DNA from: Pseudomonadota bacterium
Lineage (GTDB): Bacteria > Pseudomonadota > Alphaproteobacteria > Rhodospirillales > Magnetospirillaceae
Length of the DNA stretch: 64,000 nucleotides
NCBI GenBank assembly: GCA_021781575.1
Contig: JAJXWP010000011.1
Coordinates: 1 to 64,000 of the forward strand
Direction: 5' to 3'
Shown here: one piece after another, positions 35,920 to 45,106 of the stretch
Numbering within the stretch: position 1 is the first letter of the stretch
Layout of the letters: each line of letters starts with the position of its first letter
Made by a program: the position numbers and the translations under genes
Notes under the pieces: generated by a model
Databases searched by the model: none
What the model saw: only the letters and a program-made list of their open reading frames with translations
Told to the model about the DNA's origin: nothing

Positions 35920-37824
35920 ATGACCATCACGATCACCGATCTCGGAGGAATATCGACCAACGCCAGCGGCATCAACGCCGCCGGCCAGGTCGTGGGCGAC
36001 ACCACGGTGGCCGGCGCCGAACACGCCTTCTTGTGGCAAGGCGGTGCGATGACCGATCTGGGAACGCTGCCGGGGGACAGCTACAGCGCCGCCTACGCCA
36101 TCAACAGCCAGGGCGAGGTGGCGGGATTTTCCTCGGACCAGTTCAACGACTATGCCGCGGTCCTCTGGCAGAACGGCACGCCTTCGGCGCTTGGCAGCCT
36201 GCAAAGTGGCAGCCAGGCCAACGCCATCAACGACAAGAGCCAAGTGGTCGGTGCCGCCGTGACGGGTAACGGCGCCATCGATGCCTTCCTCTGGCAGAAC
36301 GGCACGATGATGGACCTCGGAACCCTGCCAGGCGCCGCCGCTCCGGCCTCCAACGCGGCGACCAGCGCCGCCTACGCCATCAACAATGCCGGCCAGGTCG
36401 TGGGCATGTCGCTGACCGCCCAGGGAATCGAGCATGCGGTATCGTGGCAGAACGGACTGGCCACAGACCTCGGCACCCTGCCGGGGGCGACCAGCAGCGA
36501 AGCCTTGGCCATCAACGACAAAGGCCAGATCGTCGGCGACTCCACACCGGGAAACTCCAATGCGAGCCACGCGGCGTTGTGGCAGAACGGCTCGGTAATC
36601 GATCTCGGGGCGCTTGCCGGCAACGACAGCAGCTCGGCCAACGCCATCGACGGCAATGGCGACATCGTCGGCTGGTCTGACAACAGTACCGACCAGAGCG
36701 GTGCCGCGGCGCGCGCCACGCTTTGGCAGAACGGCAACATCATCGATCTGAACACGCTGTTGCCGGCCAATTCCGGATGGACGCTGAACAGCGCCAACGG
36801 CATCAACGACCAGGGCCAAATCGTCGGGAGCGGCCTCTATGACGGGGCACAGGCGGGCTTTCTGCTGTCCTTGGACCTGTCGAAGCCTCTGACCATCGAC
36901 AGCGCCGGAACCGCGATCCAGCTGTTCCAGTCGGGGGAAATCGGAAGTCAGGTCGCCGTCGCCGACAGCGCCGCCAACCTGCAGGCGAATCTTGACGCCC
37001 TGCAGACCCTGGCGGCAGCCGGCAAGCTCGCCAGCATTGCCTTGACCGATGCCGGCGCCCCGACCCTGTCGCCGACGCCGGCGCAAACCACCGCCGATGC
37101 GGCGGCGCTGAAGACCATCACCGGCAGCTTCATGCTTTCCGAGGACGCCTCTGCGGCCAACGCCACCATTGCCGGGGTTGCCGGCCATGCCGACACCGTG
37201 ATCTTTCCTGGGCCGGCGGACGGCTACACGATCACCGCGACCGGCGACGGCATCAGTTTCACCGTCAGCAGCCCCGGCAGCACCGACCACCTGTCCAACA
37301 TCACCGCTTTGCAGTTCTCCGACCATACCGAAATCGTCGCCAGCCAGACGACGGTTGTTCCCGGCGCGGTCTCTTCGGCCCAGATCACCGAGCTTTACGG
37401 CGCGGTGCTCGGCCGCATCCCCGATGTCGCCGGGCTGGCCTACTATGAAAATTATGCGGCCGGCAACCCGTCGACGCCTTTCACCCAGTTCGCCCAGTGG
37501 TTCCTCTCCTCGCCCGAATACACCGGCAATCCTGCCCACAGTTACCCTCAGACCGCGGCCGGCGACGCCCAATTCATTTCCGATTCGTACGAGAACCTGC
37601 TGCACCGGGCGCCGGGCGCCGGCGACGCCGCCTGGTACCAGAGCCACGTCATCGACCCGATGCTGTCCGGCCTCACGCCCGGCACCGCCGCCTATGGCCA
37701 GGCCGAGCTCTCCGCCCATGCCCAGGTTCTGGCCTATTTCAGCCAGTCGCCCGAGTTTCTGGGGGATGTCACCATCACCGCCCAGCACCCGGCGGATGCC
37801 CAGCACTGGCTTGTGCTGACCTGA
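35920..37824 (+). CDS. HAF-repeat protein with C-terminal DUF4214 domain
   Basis: 634 aa. Residues 1 to about 330 hold seven repeats of 40-50 residues (consensus: D-L-G-T-L-P-G, then A-I-N-x-x-G-Q-V-V-G, then A-F/L-W-Q-N-G), the 'extracellular repeat, HAF family'. A low-complexity linker (about 330-475) leads to DUF4214 (about 485-620; ITELYGAVLGRIPDVAGLAYY). No N-terminal signal peptide, and the Cys-free, Ala/Gly/Asp-rich composition suggests type I secretion or surface display (inference). DUF4214 domains are often in surface or phycobilisome-linker-like proteins. It is alone on the plus strand and convergent with the hyf-like operon. Confidence 0.85.
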   Translation: MTITITDLGGISTNASGINAAGQVVGDTTVAGAEHAFLWQGGAMTDLGTLPGDSYSAAYAINSQGEVAGFSSDQFNDYAAVLWQNGTPSALGSLQSGSQANAINDKSQVVGAAVTGNGAIDAFLWQNGTMMDLGTLPGAAAPASNAATSAAYAINNAGQVVGMSLTAQGIEHAVSWQNGLATDLGTLPGATSSEALAINDKGQIVGDSTPGNSNASHAALWQNGSVIDLGALAGNDSSSANAIDGNGDIVGWSDNSTDQSGAAARATLWQNGNIIDLNTLLPANSGWTLNSANGINDQGQIVGSGLYDGAQAGFLLSLDLSKPLTIDSAGTAIQLFQSGEIGSQVAVADSAANLQANLDALQTLAAAGKLASIALTDAGAPTLSPTPAQTTADAAALKTITGSFMLSEDASAANATIAGVAGHADTVIFPGPADGYTITATGDGISFTVSSPGSTDHLSNITALQFSDHTEIVASQTTVVPGAVSSAQITELYGAVLGRIPDVAGLAYYENYAAGNPSTPFTQFAQWFLSSPEYTGNPAHSYPQTAAGDAQFISDSYENLLHRAPGAGDAAWYQSHVIDPMLSGLTPGTAAYGQAELSAHAQVLAYFSQSPEFLGDVTITAQHPADAQHWLVLT

Positions 37825-37914
37825 AGGATAAGGTGGGGGCGGTCCCTTCGCCGCTTGCGAAGCCCGTCGGTGCGCTTCGTCACGGCGGATCTGGGAGGCG
37901 AAAGGCGACGAGGT

Positions 37915-38445
37915 TTATTTTCCCGTCGCCACAACCTCAAGCAACGCCAGCAGGCCGCCCAACAGCTTTTCCGGTGTGGGCGGGCAGCCGGGGATGGCAA
38001 GATCCACCGCCACCACGTTGTGGACGCCGTCCTTTACCGCATAGCTGCCGGCGAAACACCCGCCATCGATGGCGCAATCGCCCATTGCCACCACCCATTT
38101 CGGATTCGGCGCGGCATTGTAGGTCCGTTGCAACGCCACCGCCATATTGTTGGTCACCGGCCCGGTGACCAGGAGCACGTCGGCATGGCGCGGACTGGCG
38201 ACGAAGCGGATGCCGAAGCGTTCGAGATCGTAGACGGGGCCGTTGACGGCGTTGACCTCCAGCTCGCAGCCGTTGCACGAGCCGGCATCCACCTCGCGGA
38301 TGCACAGGCTGCGCCCCAGCCTGGCCTGGGCCCGTTCGCCCAAGCGCAGCCCCAACTGCTCTATCCCCAGGGGATCGGGACCCGGCCCGTCGATGGTCCG
38401 CGGGCCGTGCAGCAGTTCCTTGGCGATCAGACGCATCAGCGACAT
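37915..38445 (-). CDS. hyfI: Hydrogenase-4/complex I small subunit (NuoB/HyfI-like)
   Basis: 176 aa. It carries the N2-type 4Fe-4S cluster nearest the active site. All four ligands are present: C57 and C60 (SCNGCE), C124 (MGDCA) and C154 (IPGCPP). So electron entry to the quinone- or substrate-side pocket is likely functional, although the large subunit lacks NiFe ligands. Last gene of the six-gene operon, 13 nt after hyfG. Confidence 0.9.
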   Translation of the reverse strand: MSLMRLIAKELLHGPRTIDGPGPDPLGIEQLGLRLGERAQARLGRSLCIREVDAGSCNGCELEVNAVNGPVYDLERFGIRFVASPRHADVLLVTGPVTNNMAVALQRTYNAAPNPKWVVAMGDCAIDGGCFAGSYAVKDGVHNVVAVDLAIPGCPPTPEKLLGGLLALLEVVATGK

Positions 38446-38458
38446 GGTGACCCCCGGC

Positions 38459-39979
38459 TCATAGATCTACCCCGGAATAGGCGCAGTTGAACGATTTGTT
38501 GCACAACGGGAAGTCGGCGATGATGTTGCCCTCGATGGCCGCTTCCAAGAGCGGCCACTGGAACCACGAGGGGTCGCGCGGATGGCAGCGGACCACCCGA
38601 CCGACCTCGGACACCCGGACCCACATCAGGATTTCGCCGCGGAAGCCTTCGATCAGAGCCATGCCCTCGCCCGGCCGGGTGGGGATCGGCTTGTGCAGCG
38701 GCCCACCCGGCATGTCCCGAAGAATCTGCTCGATCAGTTTCAGGCTTTGGCGCGCCTCCTCCACCCGGACCCAAACCCGGGCATTGACATCGCCCGAGGC
38801 CAGCACCGGCACGTCGAAATCAAGTTCGTCATACGGCGGATAGCCCGGATCCTTGCGGGCGTCACCGGCCTGGGACGAAGCCCGCCCGACCACTCCGCCG
38901 GCGCCGAAGCGATGTGCCAGCGACGCCTGGACAACTCCGGTTCCGACGGTTCGGTCCTGCAGGCTGGGCAGATCGTCATAGGCGTCGACCAGAGCGTTGA
39001 AAGGCCTGCGCAGGTCGTTGAGCAGTCCGCGCAGGATGCTGGCTCCCTCGCGCGTCAGGTCGGCCGCCACGCCGCCCGGCACCACCTTGTCCATCAGCAG
39101 GCGATGGCCGAAACAGGCCTCGTTGGCCTGCAGCACCTGCTCGCGCAGGGTCATGCATCGGGCCAGCATGAAACCGAAGGCGGCGTCGTTGCAGATGCCG
39201 CCGATATCGGCCAGGTGGTTGGCCAAGCGCTCCAGTTCGGCCATCAGGGCGCGCAGCCAGTGAGCCCGGGGCGGCGCCTCCATGGCCGTGGCGGCCTCCA
39301 CCGCCCTGGCGAAGGCGATGGCATAGGCGACCGTGCTGTCGCCCGACAGCCGCCCGGCCAGGCGGGCCGCTTCGGCGACGGTCTTGCCGGCCATCAGCGC
39401 CTCGACGCCCTTGTGGGTGTAACCCATCCGCTGTTCCAGCCGGACCACCGTCTCACCCGCGCATGTGAACCGGAAATGCCCGGGTTCGATCACGCCGGCA
39501 TGCACCGGCCCGACCGGGACCTGATGGAGGCTCTCGCCCTCGACCGGCAGAAAGCGGTACTCGACGGGTTGCTGCGCCGCCGGGCCGCGGCTCAGCGCCA
39601 AGGGCGTGGTAGCGGGCCAGCGACCGTGATCCAGCCAGGGACGCCCGTCGGCCAGATCGGTCGGGGTCAGGCCGTAGAGATCGCGAATGGCCCGTTCCAG
39701 ACGAATCGCCGAAGGCCGGACCTGGGACAGCGAAGGGAAGCGGCGTTCCGGGCAGGGCAAGGAGGCCACTGCTATCGCCCCCGCCTCCTCGTCGCGCAGC
39801 GCCAGATGCACCTCACTGGCGTCGCCCCACAGGCCCAGCAGCGCCCATTCGGCCACCGCCAATTGACGGATCATGGCGATCCAGGCGCGTTCATCCAACA
39901 GGTAGCGGGGCCACGGGCGGTGGCTGGGGACCTCGCGGCCGCCGCCCAAATATTCCATCAGTGTGAGATTGCCGAGCAT
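38459..39979 (-). CDS. hyfG: Hydrogenase-4-type large subunit lacking NiFe ligands (NuoC-NuoD fusion)
   Basis: 506 aa, homologous to HycE/HyfG: NuoC-like N-terminus (about 1-125), NuoD/large-subunit region (about 150-506) with the family strings VPVGPVHAGVIEPGHFRF and MGYTHKGVEALM. In NiFe enzymes a CGxC motif follows near RVCGICG; here the matching stretch is GRLSGDSTVAY (209-218), with no cysteine. At the C-terminus, where DPCxxC is expected, the chain ends DFPLCNKSFNCAYSGVDL, with C493 and C499 five residues apart and no CxxC. A NiFe centre is thus very unlikely. This matches the 'energy-converting hydrogenase-related' (Ehr) type. Confidence 0.88.
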   Translation of the reverse strand: MLGNLTLMEYLGGGREVPSHRPWPRYLLDERAWIAMIRQLAVAEWALLGLWGDASEVHLALRDEEAGAIAVASLPCPERRFPSLSQVRPSAIRLERAIRDLYGLTPTDLADGRPWLDHGRWPATTPLALSRGPAAQQPVEYRFLPVEGESLHQVPVGPVHAGVIEPGHFRFTCAGETVVRLEQRMGYTHKGVEALMAGKTVAEAARLAGRLSGDSTVAYAIAFARAVEAATAMEAPPRAHWLRALMAELERLANHLADIGGICNDAAFGFMLARCMTLREQVLQANEACFGHRLLMDKVVPGGVAADLTREGASILRGLLNDLRRPFNALVDAYDDLPSLQDRTVGTGVVQASLAHRFGAGGVVGRASSQAGDARKDPGYPPYDELDFDVPVLASGDVNARVWVRVEEARQSLKLIEQILRDMPGGPLHKPIPTRPGEGMALIEGFRGEILMWVRVSEVGRVVRCHPRDPSWFQWPLLEAAIEGNIIADFPLCNKSFNCAYSGVDL

Positions 39980-39985
39980 CGTGCG

Positions 39986-41482
39986 CTATCCGAGCAGCTT
40001 CGCCACCGCCTGGAACCAGGCGACCAGGGGACCGGGCAGGTAAATGCCGGCGACCAGGGCGAGAACCAGATGGGAGATCAGAGGCAGCATGCCGGCGACA
40101 CGCGTGAGACGGCTCAACCGCACCGTCTCGCCATAGCCCGACAACTCGCTGGGCGGCCCGAAGGCCATGCTCTGCAGGCGGAGGATCAGCGCCCCGAAGG
40201 CGATCGCCAGCCCGAGGATCACCGGGATGCCGAGCAGCGGATTGCTGGCGAAGGTCGAACTGATCACCAGGAACTCGCTCATGAAGACGCCGAGCGGCGG
40301 CAAGCCGGCGATGGCCAGCACGGCGATGACGAACGCCCAGCCGAGAAACGGCATGCTCACCGTCAGGCCGCGGATATCGGCGATGCGTTTGGTGCCGGCG
40401 CTTTGCGAAATGAGCCCGACGGCGAAAAAGATCGCCGATTTCACCAGGCTGTGCATGGTCATGTGCAAGAGACCGGCGAAGTTCGCCAGGGTGCCCCCCA
40501 TGCCGAAGGCGAAGGTAATGATGCCCATATGCTCGACCGAACTGTAGGCGAACAGGCGCTTGATGTCGCCGCGGCGGTACAGCATGAAGGCGGCGACGAA
40601 AATCGACGTGCAGCCCATGCCGATCATCAGCGGCCCGGGTTGCAGGGCGTGGCCGTTGGCCGCCACCAGCATCTTGAAGCGCAGCAGGGCGTAGAGCGCG
40701 ACATTGAGCAGCAGACCCGACAGCACCGCCGAGATGGGCGTCGGGCCTTCGGCATGGGCGTCGGGCAGCCAGGCATGGAGAGGCGCCAAGCCGACCTTGG
40801 TGCCATAGCCGACCAGCAGAAAGACGAAGGCCAAGCTGATCAGTTCCGGCTGGAAGGCGCCGGCCCGCTCGATCATTTGGGTCCAGGCCATCGCCGCCAT
40901 GCCGTCCCCCATCACCGGCTGTGCGGCCAGATAGACCAGGACGGTGCCGAACAGGGCCAGTCCGATGCCGACGCTGCACAGGATGAAGTATTTCCACGCC
41001 GCCTCGATGGCTTCGCGAGTCCGGAACAGGCTGACCATCAGCACCGTGGTCAACGTCGCCGCTTCGACCGCCACCCACATCACGCCGATATTGTTGGCGG
41101 TCAGGGCCAGCAGCATGGTGAACAGGAAGGCCTGGTACATCGCGTGGTAGAATCGCAGATGTTTCGGCGACAGGCGCCGCGCCTTGCTTTCCCGGCCGAT
41201 ATAGGCCGACGAGAACAAGGCGGTGGTAAAGCCGACGAACGCCGTCAGGACCACCAGGTAGATGTTGAAGTCGTCGATGAAGAGCAGCTGGTTTTCGCCC
41301 GGCCGCTGGACAAACAGGAACAGCGAACTGGCCACGGTGCCGGCCGACACCACCACGTTGAGGACCGCCGCGGCGCGCCAGCGCGGCACGAGGGCGAGGA
41401 CGCCGCTGCCGATCAGAGGAAAACCGAGGATCCACAGGACCGGGTCATGGAATTGAAGCGGCAGGAGGGCGGAGGCCGGCAT
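39986..41482 (-). CDS. hyfF: Antiporter-like membrane subunit HyfF
   Basis: 498 aa, about 14 hydrophobic segments, Mrp/NuoN/L-type proton- or ion-translocating subunit. Conserved charged intramembrane features include WVAVEAATL and the lysine of GYGTKVGLAPLHAWLPDAHAEGPTPISAVLSG. The start ATG 41482 overlaps the hyfE stop (TAATG). It would pump ions when the peripheral arm turns over. Confidence 0.92.
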   Translation of the reverse strand: MPASALLPLQFHDPVLWILGFPLIGSGVLALVPRWRAAAVLNVVVSAGTVASSLFLFVQRPGENQLLFIDDFNIYLVVLTAFVGFTTALFSSAYIGRESKARRLSPKHLRFYHAMYQAFLFTMLLALTANNIGVMWVAVEAATLTTVLMVSLFRTREAIEAAWKYFILCSVGIGLALFGTVLVYLAAQPVMGDGMAAMAWTQMIERAGAFQPELISLAFVFLLVGYGTKVGLAPLHAWLPDAHAEGPTPISAVLSGLLLNVALYALLRFKMLVAANGHALQPGPLMIGMGCTSIFVAAFMLYRRGDIKRLFAYSSVEHMGIITFAFGMGGTLANFAGLLHMTMHSLVKSAIFFAVGLISQSAGTKRIADIRGLTVSMPFLGWAFVIAVLAIAGLPPLGVFMSEFLVISSTFASNPLLGIPVILGLAIAFGALILRLQSMAFGPPSELSGYGETVRLSRLTRVAGMLPLISHLVLALVAGIYLPGPLVAWFQAVAKLLG

Positions 41483-42153
41483 TACTGGCGCTCCCCGCGG
41501 AAGGTTTCCAGATAGGCGAGATCCAGGGTGTCGAACCGCTCGCGAATGCGGAAGAAGAAGATACCGAACAGGGTCATCGCCACCAGCACCGAAAAGGCGA
41601 TGCTGATCTCGACCACCAGCGGCATGCCCCTGGCGCCGACCGCGGCGAGAATCAGGCCGTTCTCCAGGGCCATGAAGCCGACCACCTGGGTCACCGCGTT
41701 TCGCCGGGTGATCATCATCAACAAGCCCAGCAGCACCACCGACATGGCGATGGCCAGGCTTTCGCGGGTGATCGCCCCGGCCCCGGAAGTCACCGGCAGC
41801 ACCAGGACGATGGACAGCGCCACCAGCCCGACGCCGGCGATCATGGTGGGACCGATGCCCAGCGCCGTCTCCACCGTCCGGTGAATACCCAGGCGCTTGA
41901 CCAGCCAGCCCAAGGTCAGCGGCACCGCGACGCCCTTGAACAGCAGGGCGATCAGCGCCGTGGCGTAGAGATGCGGCGCGTGCTGGACGAAGCCTTGCCA
42001 GGCGGCGGCCAGGGCCAGGGCCATGGCCTGCCAGGAATAGGCGCGGATCACCGCCGACATGCGCCGTTGATAAAGCAGGGCGAAGCCCATCATCAGGACG
42101 ACGGCGCCGATCAGATGGGCCGTGTGGTATTCGAACTGGGTCGTCAGCATCAT
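41482..42153 (-). CDS. hyfE: Membrane subunit HyfE
   Basis: 223 aa, six to seven hydrophobic segments, the HyfE family (MnhC/NuoK-like combined with extra helices). ATG 42153 overlaps the hyfC stop (ATGA); a second ATG directly follows at 42150. HyfE is absent from hydrogenase-3 (Hyc) and marks the hydrogenase-4 type membrane arm. Confidence 0.9.
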   Translation of the reverse strand: MMLTTQFEYHTAHLIGAVVLMMGFALLYQRRMSAVIRAYSWQAMALALAAAWQGFVQHAPHLYATALIALLFKGVAVPLTLGWLVKRLGIHRTVETALGIGPTMIAGVGLVALSIVLVLPVTSGAGAITRESLAIAMSVVLLGLLMMITRRNAVTQVVGFMALENGLILAAVGARGMPLVVEISIAFSVLVAMTLFGIFFFRIRERFDTLDLAYLETFRGERQ

Positions 42154-43097
42154 ACCGCCTCGGACACGTACAGGAAGATCGTTGCCAGCAGGGCAAGCAA
42201 CAGGGCGCCGCCCAGGTAGTCGGCGACACGGAAGACCCGCATCTTGGCGATGGAGGTCTCGAACACGCCGAGCGCCACCGACATGACGCCGATCTTGCCC
42301 AGCCATGCCGCCAAGCCAAGGCCGAGGCCGCCGAGGCCGCTGCCCTCGACGGCCATGCCCCAGGGGAAGAACAGGCAGCTGATGATCGACATGAACAACT
42401 GCAGGCGGATCATCGCCGCCGCCTCCAGCAGCGCCAGGTGGCGGCCGGAATATTCCAGCACCATCGCCTCGTGCACCATGGTCAGCTCCAGATGCGTCGC
42501 CGGGTTGTCGACGGGGATGCGCCCGTTCTCGGCGATGGCGATCATCACCAGGACGCCGAGCGCCAGGCCCGCCGACACCTCGAGGCCGACATGGCCGGAC
42601 AGCACGAAAGCGGCGATATTGGCCGGTGCCGTGGTATGCGCCAGCAGCGACAGGCTGAAGATGACGGTGAGGATCCCCGGCTCGGCAATCGAGGCGATGA
42701 ACATCTCGCGGCTGGCGCCCAAGCCCCCGAAGGCGGTGCCGACGTCAAGCCCGGCGAGCGCGGTGAAGAACCGACCCGTCGCCAGCAGGGCGACCAGGGC
42801 GATCAGGTCGGCCGCCGGGGTCATCAGCATATTGGTGGTGAAGGTCGGCATGATGGTGCCGGCCAAGGCGACACAAACGAACACCAGATAGGGTGTGATG
42901 CGGAACAGCCAGGTCGCCGAGTCGGCGATCACGGTTTCCTTATGCAGCAGGCGCCACAGGTCGCGATAGGGCTGCAGCACGGAAGCGCCGCGGCGCCCTT
43001 GCAGGCGAGCCTTGGTGAGGCGGACGATCCCGGTGACCATCGGCGCGAAGCCGACGACCAGCCAGGTGTGGACGATGCCAAGGAGGAAGGCGGTCAT
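42150..43097 (-). CDS. hyfC: Membrane subunit HyfC/HycD (NuoH-like)
   Basis: 315 aa, eight hydrophobic segments, homologous to NuoH, which joins the peripheral and membrane arms. The conserved NuoH-type loops are visible: LLHKETVIADSATWLF and NGRIPVDNPATHLELTMVHEAM. The start ATG 43097 overlaps the hyfB stop (ATGA). The longer upstream reading is a shadow of hyfB. Confidence 0.93.
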   Translation of the reverse strand: MTAFLLGIVHTWLVVGFAPMVTGIVRLTKARLQGRRGASVLQPYRDLWRLLHKETVIADSATWLFRITPYLVFVCVALAGTIMPTFTTNMLMTPAADLIALVALLATGRFFTALAGLDVGTAFGGLGASREMFIASIAEPGILTVIFSLSLLAHTTAPANIAAFVLSGHVGLEVSAGLALGVLVMIAIAENGRIPVDNPATHLELTMVHEAMVLEYSGRHLALLEAAAMIRLQLFMSIISCLFFPWGMAVEGSGLGGLGLGLAAWLGKIGVMSVALGVFETSIAKMRVFRVADYLGGALLLALLATIFLYVSEAV

Positions 43098-45106
43098 TGC
43101 TGGCGTATGGCGACGATGAGGAGAAGGACGACCAGGGTTGTGAACATCAGGAACAGGTAGCGCCGCACCGTCAGGAACTGCAGGCGGTTGACGCGGTCGG
43201 CGATGGCGTCGACCACGCGCAGGATGCCCAGATAGAGCCCGTCCCACACCGGGTCGGTCATGCGCAACTCGAACCGCGCCGGCCGCAGATCGCCGGGCGG
43301 CGGCATGTCGACCTCCTCCCGGGCGCGGAACACGACGCTGCCGAAGACACGGCGCAGCGGCTGCGAGAAGCTGTCGGCCGAGTACTGGGCGTCGACGATG
43401 TCCTCCTGATGGCCGCAGTCCCAGGCCGGCGCCGGCCGCACGCGGCGGGTGCCGAACAGGCGCAGGGCGATCACCGTGGTCGCCATCAGGCCGATGAAGG
43501 TGAAGAGCAGCATGGTGGCCGAGTAGGATCCGTCCGTCGGGCTGATCGGCGACAGCCAGGGCCAGCCCAGCAGCGCGGTGGGCAATGGCACCTTGGCCAG
43601 AGGTTCGACCACGGTAGCAATGCCGGCGGTGGCCATCACCGGAAACAGGCCGAGGCACAGGCAGGCCAGTGCCGGGAGAGCCATCGCCACCTGCATGATG
43701 AACGGTACCTCGGAGGCATGCCGGGCTTCCGCCGAGCGGGGCCGGCCAAGAAACACGATGCCGAAGGCGCGGACGAAGCAGGTTCCGGCGAAGGCCGCCG
43801 CCAGGGCCATGGCGACGCCGACCACGGGAACGCCGAAGCGCATCGCCCAGTGGGCGATGGTGGGGCCATGGAACAGGCTCTGGAAGATCAGCCACTCGGA
43901 AACGAAGCCGTTGAGCGGCGGCAGGGCGGAGATGGCGGCGGCACCGACGAGGAAGGTCAGCCCGGTCACCGGCATGCGGTTCAACAAACCGCCCAGTCTG
44001 TCGAGACGGCGTTCGCCGGTGGCCGTCAGTATGGCGCCCGAACCGAGGAACAGCAGGGTCTTGAACAGCGAGTGGTTGACCACGTGGTAGAGCGCCGCCA
44101 GCAGGGCGACCGCCGACAGCGTCGCCGCGCCATGGTCGCGGAACGCCGCCGCAAGGCCCAGCGCGATGAGGATGATGCCGATGTTCTCGACCGTCGAATA
44201 GGCCAGCAGGGTCTTCAGGTCGCGCTGGAACAGGGCGTAGAGCACGCCCAGTACGGCGGTCACGGCGCCGATCACCATGATCAGGAAGCCCCACTCCCAG
44301 CCGATGTCGCTCCTGAGGTCGAACAGGATGCGGATCAACCCGTAGATCGCCACTTTGGTCATCACCCCGGACATCAGGGCCGATACATGACTGGGCGCCG
44401 CCGGGTGGGCCAGCGGCAGCCAAGCGTGCAGCGGCGCCATGCCGGCCTTCGAGCCGGCGCCCAGCAGGGCCAGCACCACCACCAGACCGGCCGCCAAGGG
44501 GCCGAGATGTGCCGCCCGCATGGCCTCGAATCCGTAGGCACCGGTGTGACCGGCCATCAGTCCGAAGGCGGCCAGCAGGCAGAAGGTGCCGAACGCCGCC
44601 ATCACCAGATAGACCAGCCCAGCCCGCCGCGCTTCCGGATTGGTGTGGTCGGACAGCACCAGCAGCCAGGACGACAGCGACATGAATTCCCACGAGACCA
44701 GGAAAACGAAGGCGTCGTCGGCCACCAGAACGCCGTTCATGCCGAACAGGAACAGTGGGTAGAGCGGAGTGACCCGCTTGGCCTCGGGCAGGTGGCTGCC
44801 ATAGGCGATGCCGAACAGGCTGATCAGCGCCGACGGCGAATTGATCGCCATCAGGAAAAAGGTCGACAGGCTGTCCAGCCGGAAATGCGCCTGCAGCCAG
44901 GGAATGCCGATGGGCAGCACGGCCGCCGGGACCGCCTCATGCCCGGAGCGGGCCATGTGGAACAGGGCGTCGCCGGCGAGGATGGCGCAGAATGCCGCAC
45001 AGGCTGCGTAGGTCAGTGGGTGAATCCAGTGGCGCCCATTGAACAGCAGGGCAAAGAGCCCCAGGGCCAGAAAAGCCCCGAGAACGGTTCCGACGATCAT
45101 CGGCAA
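43094..45106 (-). CDS. hyfB: Antiporter-like membrane subunit HyfB
   Basis: 670 aa, about 16 hydrophobic segments, NuoL/MrpA-type ion-translocating subunit. The intramembrane motifs GSKAGMAPLHAWLPLAHPAAPSHVSALMSG and the broken-helix region are present. It has the extended C-terminus of HyfB/HycC with a GHQEDIVDAQYSADSF segment. First gene of hyfB-C-E-F-G-I; all six are coupled by overlaps or short gaps. Confidence 0.93.
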   Translation of the reverse strand: MPMIVGTVLGAFLALGLFALLFNGRHWIHPLTYAACAAFCAILAGDALFHMARSGHEAVPAAVLPIGIPWLQAHFRLDSLSTFFLMAINSPSALISLFGIAYGSHLPEAKRVTPLYPLFLFGMNGVLVADDAFVFLVSWEFMSLSSWLLVLSDHTNPEARRAGLVYLVMAAFGTFCLLAAFGLMAGHTGAYGFEAMRAAHLGPLAAGLVVVLALLGAGSKAGMAPLHAWLPLAHPAAPSHVSALMSGVMTKVAIYGLIRILFDLRSDIGWEWGFLIMVIGAVTAVLGVLYALFQRDLKTLLAYSTVENIGIILIALGLAAAFRDHGAATLSAVALLAALYHVVNHSLFKTLLFLGSGAILTATGERRLDRLGGLLNRMPVTGLTFLVGAAAISALPPLNGFVSEWLIFQSLFHGPTIAHWAMRFGVPVVGVAMALAAAFAGTCFVRAFGIVFLGRPRSAEARHASEVPFIMQVAMALPALACLCLGLFPVMATAGIATVVEPLAKVPLPTALLGWPWLSPISPTDGSYSATMLLFTFIGLMATTVIALRLFGTRRVRPAPAWDCGHQEDIVDAQYSADSFSQPLRRVFGSVVFRAREEVDMPPPGDLRPARFELRMTDPVWDGLYLGILRVVDAIADRVNRLQFLTVRRYLFLMFTTLVVLLLIVAIRQQ

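Noticed and set aside
35740-37806. A 688-codon minus-strand frame opposite the HAF-repeat gene
   Set aside because: Repetitive Gly/Val/Arg-rich shadow. The plus-strand protein has conserved repeats and a DUF4214 domain.
38582-41515. A very long open frame on the plus strand opposite hyfG/hyfF
   Set aside because: It is antisense to well-conserved hyf genes and rich in Arg/Gln/His, the usual mirror frame of high-GC coding DNA.
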